Shown here: in pieces, positions 6,552-9,792 of the stretch | Layout of the letters: the number at the start of each line of letters is the position of its first letter | Position numbering within the stretch: the first letter of the stretch is position 1 | Source of the DNA: Bacteroidales bacterium UBA4331 | GTDB taxonomy: Bacteria; Bacteroidota; Bacteroidia; Bacteroidales; Paludibacteraceae | Direction of reading: 5' to 3' | NCBI GenBank assembly: GCA_002394395.1 | Contig: DGTR01000019.1 | Location: 1-9,792, forward strand | Length of the DNA: 9,792 nt | Position numbers and translations under genes: made by a program | Notes under the pieces: generated by a model | Seen by the model: the letters and a program-made list of their open reading frames with translations, nothing else | Told to the model about the DNA's origin: nothing | Databases searched by the model: none

Positions 6552-7340
6552 ATGCGCATAGCATTAATGCAATATCCCATAGAATGGGCGAATCCCAAGG
6601 CAAACCTTGGGCTCTTGGACGAGCGCTTGCGGGCGGTAGCCGGTCAAGCGGATATGGCTGTCGTGCCGGAGATGTTCTCCACCGGTTTCTGTACCGATCG
6701 TCCCGGTCTGGCGGACGAGTGGGGGACAGGCGAGAGCTCCGTGGCGCTGCAGCACATGGCAGACACCTATCATATAGCGATCATCGGCTCGATGATGGTC
6801 ACCGACCATGGCAAGCTCTATAACCGCGGGTTCATCTTCCGTCCCGACGATACTCCCCAGTATTACGACAAGCATCATCTCTACCGTTCCGGCGGCGAAG
6901 CGGATTTCTTCACGCCGGGCAACCGGCGTACGCTCTTTGAGTACCGGGGAGTGAAGATCCGTTTGGCGGTTTGTTATGACCTCCGTTTTCCCGTCTGGCT
7001 GAGGCAGGACAAGAGCGATATGTACGATATCCTCATCTGCGTGGCGTGCTGGCCTACTATCCGCATCCAGTACTGGGACGCCCTCCTGCCGGCGCGCGGA
7101 GCGGAGAACCACTGCTACGCCATCGGCGTGAACATGGTCGGTACGGACGGGATGCAACTCGACTATAACGGTCATTCCGCCGCCTACGACACCTGGCTCA
7201 AAGACGTAGCGGGATTCGAGGACTACGAGGGCGCTACGCGTATCGTCGATCTCTCCATCGAGAAACTGCGCCATTTCCGCGAAGTGTTGCCTCAATGGGA
7301 GGAGGCGGATGACTACCATCTGAATACGGAATGCAAATAA
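6552..7340 (+). CDS. Nitrilase-superfamily amidohydrolase, omega-amidase (YafV/Nit2) type
   Basis: A 262-residue cytoplasmic carbon-nitrogen hydrolase. The Glu-Lys-Cys catalytic triad is visible: E40 in VVPEMFSTGF, K107 in YYDKHHLYR, and nucleophile C141 in LAVCYDLRFPVW. The short length, the Q7 opening and the PEMFSTGF and DLRFPVW blocks fit the YafV/omega-amidase branch, which hydrolyses 2-oxoglutaramate to 2-oxoglutarate plus ammonia, a repair and salvage step after glutamine transamination. The substrate is inferred from family, not shown. The gene starts 27 bases after floA. The first ATG aligns with the usual start of the family, although the GGAGGA at 6527-6532 is rather far upstream (19 bases). 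The last 10 bases overlap recJ, suggesting coupled translation. Confidence 0.91.
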   Translation: MRIALMQYPIEWANPKANLGLLDERLRAVAGQADMAVVPEMFSTGFCTDRPGLADEWGTGESSVALQHMADTYHIAIIGSMMVTDHGKLYNRGFIFRPDDTPQYYDKHHLYRSGGEADFFTPGNRRTLFEYRGVKIRLAVCYDLRFPVWLRQDKSDMYDILICVACWPTIRIQYWDALLPARGAENHCYAIGVNMVGTDGMQLDYNGHSAAYDTWLKDVAGFEDYEGATRIVDLSIEKLRHFREVLPQWEEADDYHLNTECK

Positions 7341-9046
7341 ACTGGAACATAAAACAACTCTCGTCGGAGGAAACCGCTGCGGCTCAACGCCTGAGTACCG
7401 AGCTGGACATCAGCCCCGTGGCGGGGCGTCTCTTGGCGGGACGAGGCATCCGCACGGCGGCTGAAGCACGCGCGTATATCCGTCCCTCGCTGGACAGCCT
7501 GCATGACCCCTTCCTGATGCGGGATATGACTGCCGCTGTGGACAGACTCTGCCGCGCCATAGATAATAAGGAGCGCATCATGGTCTATGGCGACTACGAT
7601 GTGGACGGAACGACGGCGGTGGCGTTGATGTACTCCTTCCTGCGCCGCCTCACGGATAACCTCATCTATTATATCCCCGACCGCTATACAGAGGGCTACG
7701 GCATCTCTACCAAAGGTATTGATACCGCCAAAGAGAAGGGCTGTACCCTCGTCATCGCGTTAGACTGCGGCATCAAGGCGGTGGAGAAGATGGCGTATGC
7801 CCGCTCTATCGGTGTGGATTTTATCATCTGTGACCATCACACCCCGGGGGACACGATCCCAGATGCCGTTGCGGTACTGAATATGAAACGCTCCGATTGC
7901 CTCTATCCTTTCAAGGAACTGAGCGGCTGCGGCGTGGGTTTCAAACTGGCGCAAGCGTACGCTATGCGGCGCGGCATGGACATGCAGGAGGTCTATCGGC
8001 TCCTGCCGCTCTTGGCAATGTCCATCGCTTCGGATATAGTGCCAGTGACGGGCGAGAACCGCATCCTGGCTTTCTACGGCCTGCGTGCGCTGAACGCGAT
8101 GCCGTCCGAGGGTATCCGCGCAATCATGCAGGTAGCGGGCATTGAGGGTAAGACCATCACCATCAGCGACCTGGTCTATAAGATCGGTCCGCGTATCAAT
8201 GCCGCCGGACGTATCAAGAGTGGCGCAGAGGCGGTGCGGCTGCTCATCAGTCATGACGCAGAGGCGGCTTTGCGGTTCGCCAAGGAGATCGATTCCTATA
8301 ACCAGGACCGCCGGGATTATGATACCAAGACTACCGATGAAGCCCTTGCGCAACTCCAAAAAGACCCGATGAATTCGGCAAAATATACTACCGTTGTCTT
8401 CTCTCCCGAGTGGCATAAAGGAGTAGTCGGCATTGCCGCCAGCAGGCTCACGGAGACCTATTACCGGCCGACGATAGTCCTTACCGCCGGCGACGATGAT
8501 ATCATCAGTGGAAGCGCACGTTCGGTATCGGATTTCGATATCTATACGGCAATCGACTCCTGCCGCGATCTGCTCACCAATTTCGGCGGGCATAAGTTCG
8601 CCGCAGGACTGAGTATGCACCGCAAAGACCTGCCGGAGTTCAAGCGCCGGTTCGAGGAATACGTCGCTGCTCATATCACCCCGGCGCAACAAGTGCCGAC
8701 TTTGGACATAGAGGCGGAGGTCGAACTGAGCGATATGAACTGGAAGATGTACAAGATCCTTCAGTGTCTGGAGCCTTTCGGTCCGGGCAACGAGCGTCCG
8801 CTGTTCCTCTGCCGTCATCTCATCAATAACCGCAACACCCGTGCTGTCAGCGAAGGCAGGCACCTCCATCTGGACCTCACGGACACCGTCGTCGCAATGG
8901 ACGGCATCGCCTTCGGACACGGCGATAAGGCCGAATATCTCCAGAATGGCAACGCCGTCGATGTTTGCTTCTATCTCGAGGAGAACAGTTACCGAGGCCG
9001 CACCACGCTCCAGATGAACGCACAGGATATCAAGCTCGATGAATAA
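7331..9046 (+). CDS. recJ: Single-stranded-DNA-specific 5'-3' exonuclease RecJ
   Basis: A 571-residue exonuclease that acts in recombinational repair (with RecQ/RecF-type pathways), mismatch repair and base excision. The DHH phosphoesterase domain shows motif I DYDVDG (88-93), LDCGI (144-148) and the DHH motif itself (168-170), which bind the metal ions. LSGCGVGFKLAQ follows, then KIGPRINAAGRI. The DHHA1 domain carries HKGVVGIAASRL and GGHKFAAG (419-426). The C-terminal OB-fold-like region includes CLEPFGPGNERPLF. Length is normal for the family and all key residues are present. The start ATG overlaps the end of the nitrilase gene by 10 bases (ATGCAAATAA), and the stop overlaps the phosphatase start by 8. 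No Shine-Dalgarno is clear, which fits translation by coupling. Confidence 0.98.
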   Translation: MQINWNIKQLSSEETAAAQRLSTELDISPVAGRLLAGRGIRTAAEARAYIRPSLDSLHDPFLMRDMTAAVDRLCRAIDNKERIMVYGDYDVDGTTAVALMYSFLRRLTDNLIYYIPDRYTEGYGISTKGIDTAKEKGCTLVIALDCGIKAVEKMAYARSIGVDFIICDHHTPGDTIPDAVAVLNMKRSDCLYPFKELSGCGVGFKLAQAYAMRRGMDMQEVYRLLPLLAMSIASDIVPVTGENRILAFYGLRALNAMPSEGIRAIMQVAGIEGKTITISDLVYKIGPRINAAGRIKSGAEAVRLLISHDAEAALRFAKEIDSYNQDRRDYDTKTTDEALAQLQKDPMNSAKYTTVVFSPEWHKGVVGIAASRLTETYYRPTIVLTAGDDDIISGSARSVSDFDIYTAIDSCRDLLTNFGGHKFAAGLSMHRKDLPEFKRRFEEYVAAHITPAQQVPTLDIEAEVELSDMNWKMYKILQCLEPFGPGNERPLFLCRHLINNRNTRAVSEGRHLHLDLTDTVVAMDGIAFGHGDKAEYLQNGNAVDVCFYLEENSYRGRTTLQMNAQDIKLDE

Positions 9047-9560
9047 CCCCGAAAAAATACGTATTGTCTTCGTCTGCCATGGGAATATATGCCGTTCCCC
9101 GATGGCGGAGTATATCTTCAAATATCTGGCGAAAGAAGCCGGCGTAGAAGATCGCTTTGAAGTGTCATCTGCTGCGGTTTCAACGGAGGAAACAGGCAAT
9201 GATATCTACCCACCCGCTAAACTCAAACTGCGGGAGCATGGCATTCCTTTCGGTCCGCATAGAGCCCACCAACTGACCCGGGAGGAGTATGAGTACAACG
9301 ATAAGGTGATCTGCGCCGATTATGATAACATCACCTATATCCCGGATATCGCCCATCAGGATTTTGACGATATCGTCGACTATTTCGATACGGACGAGAA
9401 GACCTCGCTCATGATGCAATGGGCCGGTGAGAGGCGGGATGTATCGGATCCTTGGTACACCCGTAATTTCGAGGCTGCCTACCAAGATATATACGTCGCT
9501 TGTAAGGCATGTATCGCGAGGTTCATCAATATGGTGGTTGATCCAGAAGGTCGGTTATGA
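9039..9560 (+). CDS. Low-molecular-weight protein tyrosine phosphatase
   Basis: A 173-residue cytoplasmic phosphatase. The P-loop CX5R is C13-H-G-N-I-C-R19 within VFVCHGNICRSPMAEY, with C13 as nucleophile and R19 binding phosphate. The general-acid loop is D137-P-W-Y. TGNDIYPPAKLKLREHGI (52-69) is the family's conserved middle helix region. The protein is slightly longer than the usual 150-160 residues, partly through an acidic stretch at about 103-122. Enzymes of this class often reverse tyrosine kinases that control capsule or exopolysaccharide export, but no kinase or polysaccharide gene is in view, so the target is unknown; arginine phosphatase activity is an alternative. It starts inside the end of recJ with an 8-base overlap (ATGAATAA). 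The stop is TGA at 9558-9560, after which the same frame stays open for another 34 codons. Confidence 0.93.
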   Translation: MNNPEKIRIVFVCHGNICRSPMAEYIFKYLAKEAGVEDRFEVSSAAVSTEETGNDIYPPAKLKLREHGIPFGPHRAHQLTREEYEYNDKVICADYDNITYIPDIAHQDFDDIVDYFDTDEKTSLMMQWAGERRDVSDPWYTRNFEAAYQDIYVACKACIARFINMVVDPEGRL

Positions 9561-9563
9561 CCA

Positions 9564-9665
9564 ATGGGCTCAGCAGGCGAACTGGCGCACGTCGTCGTCA
9601 TGCAGCAGGTGACCAAGGAGAAAATAGATGCGTTTATCAAAAAATTACAATCATGGAAGAAATAA
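9564..9665 (+). CDS. Small ORF or gene remnant after the phosphatase gene (33 codons)
   Basis: ATG at 9564 begins 3 bases after the phosphatase TGA, in the same frame, and runs to TAA at 9663-9665. The product opens MGSAGELAHVVVMQQ and closes with KIDAFIKKLQSWKK, a likely amphipathic helix with a basic end. Codon choice (CTG, GCG, GTC, ACC) resembles that of the neighbouring real genes, and the hydrophobic pattern looks like the last strand and helix of a larger domain. It overlaps the next ORF by 13 bases. It may be a true small gene, the surviving 3' end of a deleted gene, or an artefact of a sequencing error. I do not recognise the family. Confidence 0.4.
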   Translation: MGSAGELAHVVVMQQVTKEKIDAFIKKLQSWKK

Positions 9666-9792
9666 TCACTACTTTTCAGGACCTCGCGGTAGGTCTTTTC
9701 GCCGGCATGTCCACGTTGGCAATTATCTTGTTGGCCGTTTTCTGCGGTCTTTTGGCGCTCTTGTTTGTCTATTTTATCCGCATCCATATCGC
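9653..9792 (+). CDS. Start of a small or membrane-anchored protein (3' end outside window)
   Basis: Forty-six codons are visible from ATG 9653. The product opens MEEIITTFQDLAVGLFAG and has a long hydrophobic segment at about 17-42, followed by FIRIHI. This looks like an acidic periplasmic or cytoplasmic N-terminus plus one membrane helix. No signal-peptidase site is evident. It overlaps the preceding small ORF by 13 bases. A competing ATG at 9628 has a good AAGGAG (9615-9620) 7 bases upstream, but its product is Arg/Gly/His-rich and looks like an out-of-frame reading. The family is not recognised from this fragment. Confidence 0.6.
   Translation, partial: MEEIITTFQDLAVGLFAGMSTLAIILLAVFCGLLALLFVYFIRIHI

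Noticed and set aside
6564..7319. 251-codon minus-strand frame opposite the nitrilase gene
   Set aside because: The plus-strand product has an intact Glu-Lys-Cys triad; the antisense frame shows no motif or promoter.
7760..9199. 479-codon open frame on the minus strand opposite recJ
   Set aside because: RecJ is unmistakable on the plus strand with all motifs. The antisense frame has no recognisable domain and arises from codon bias in the true gene.
9628..9792. Alternative frame from ATG 9628 with a good AAGGAG upstream
   Set aside because: The predicted product is Arg/Gly/His-rich without structure, while the frame from 9653 gives an acidic start and a clean membrane helix. Kept only as a note on the partial gene.
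1..9792. CRISPR array, insertion sequence, prophage or defence island
   Set aside because: No spaced direct repeats, transposase, integrase or defence-type domain is seen; apart from the first gene and the last small ORFs the content is core metabolism and DNA maintenance.

Overview
The window looks like chromosomal DNA from a member of the Bacteroidota, most likely order Bacteroidales. Three things point there. Four promoters fit the Bacteroidota consensus (a TTTG-like -33 box, 20 bases, then TAnnTTTG). The first protein ends in what looks like a type IX secretion (T9SS) sorting domain. The gene families (FucP-type sugar permease, zinc-finger-less TopA, NfeD/FloA pair, omega-amidase-type nitrilase, RecJ) are typical of that phylum. 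The finer lineage cannot be read from the sequence.

Layout. 1-1055 (+) is the 3' part of a secreted or surface protein made of repeated beta-rich modules and a C-terminal sorting domain. 1216-2469 (+) is a 12-helix sugar permease with its own promoter. A symmetric hairpin at 2502-2529 closes it and also closes the converging tRNA-Pro(CGG) gene at 2531-2603 (-). Upstream of the tRNA, on the same strand, is topA at 2713-5028 (-), the essential-type DNA topoisomerase I. Back-to-back promoters at 5070-5147 drive topA leftwards and a long gene run rightwards.

The rightward run (5197 to the window end) reads nfeD-like, floA, omega-amidase-type nitrilase, recJ, low-molecular-weight protein tyrosine phosphatase, a 33-codon ORF, and the start of a membrane protein. 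Gaps are 2 and 27 bases for the first two junctions. After that, genes overlap by 10 and 8 bases, and the small ORF overlaps the membrane gene by 13. No internal promoter or terminator is obvious, so it is probably one operon. NfeD and FloA form a membrane-organising pair. The nitrilase, RecJ and phosphatase are metabolic, DNA-repair and signalling functions with no clear shared pathway, so the grouping looks like housekeeping co-transcription.

I do not see a convincing new biological system. The points most worth a second look are: an NfeD protein that lacks the usual soluble OB-fold and ends in a charged tail; the small in-frame ORF after the phosphatase stop, which may be a gene remnant or a real small gene; the modular T9SS-type protein; and an extended -33 element (TTGCrTAt) shared by all four promoters.
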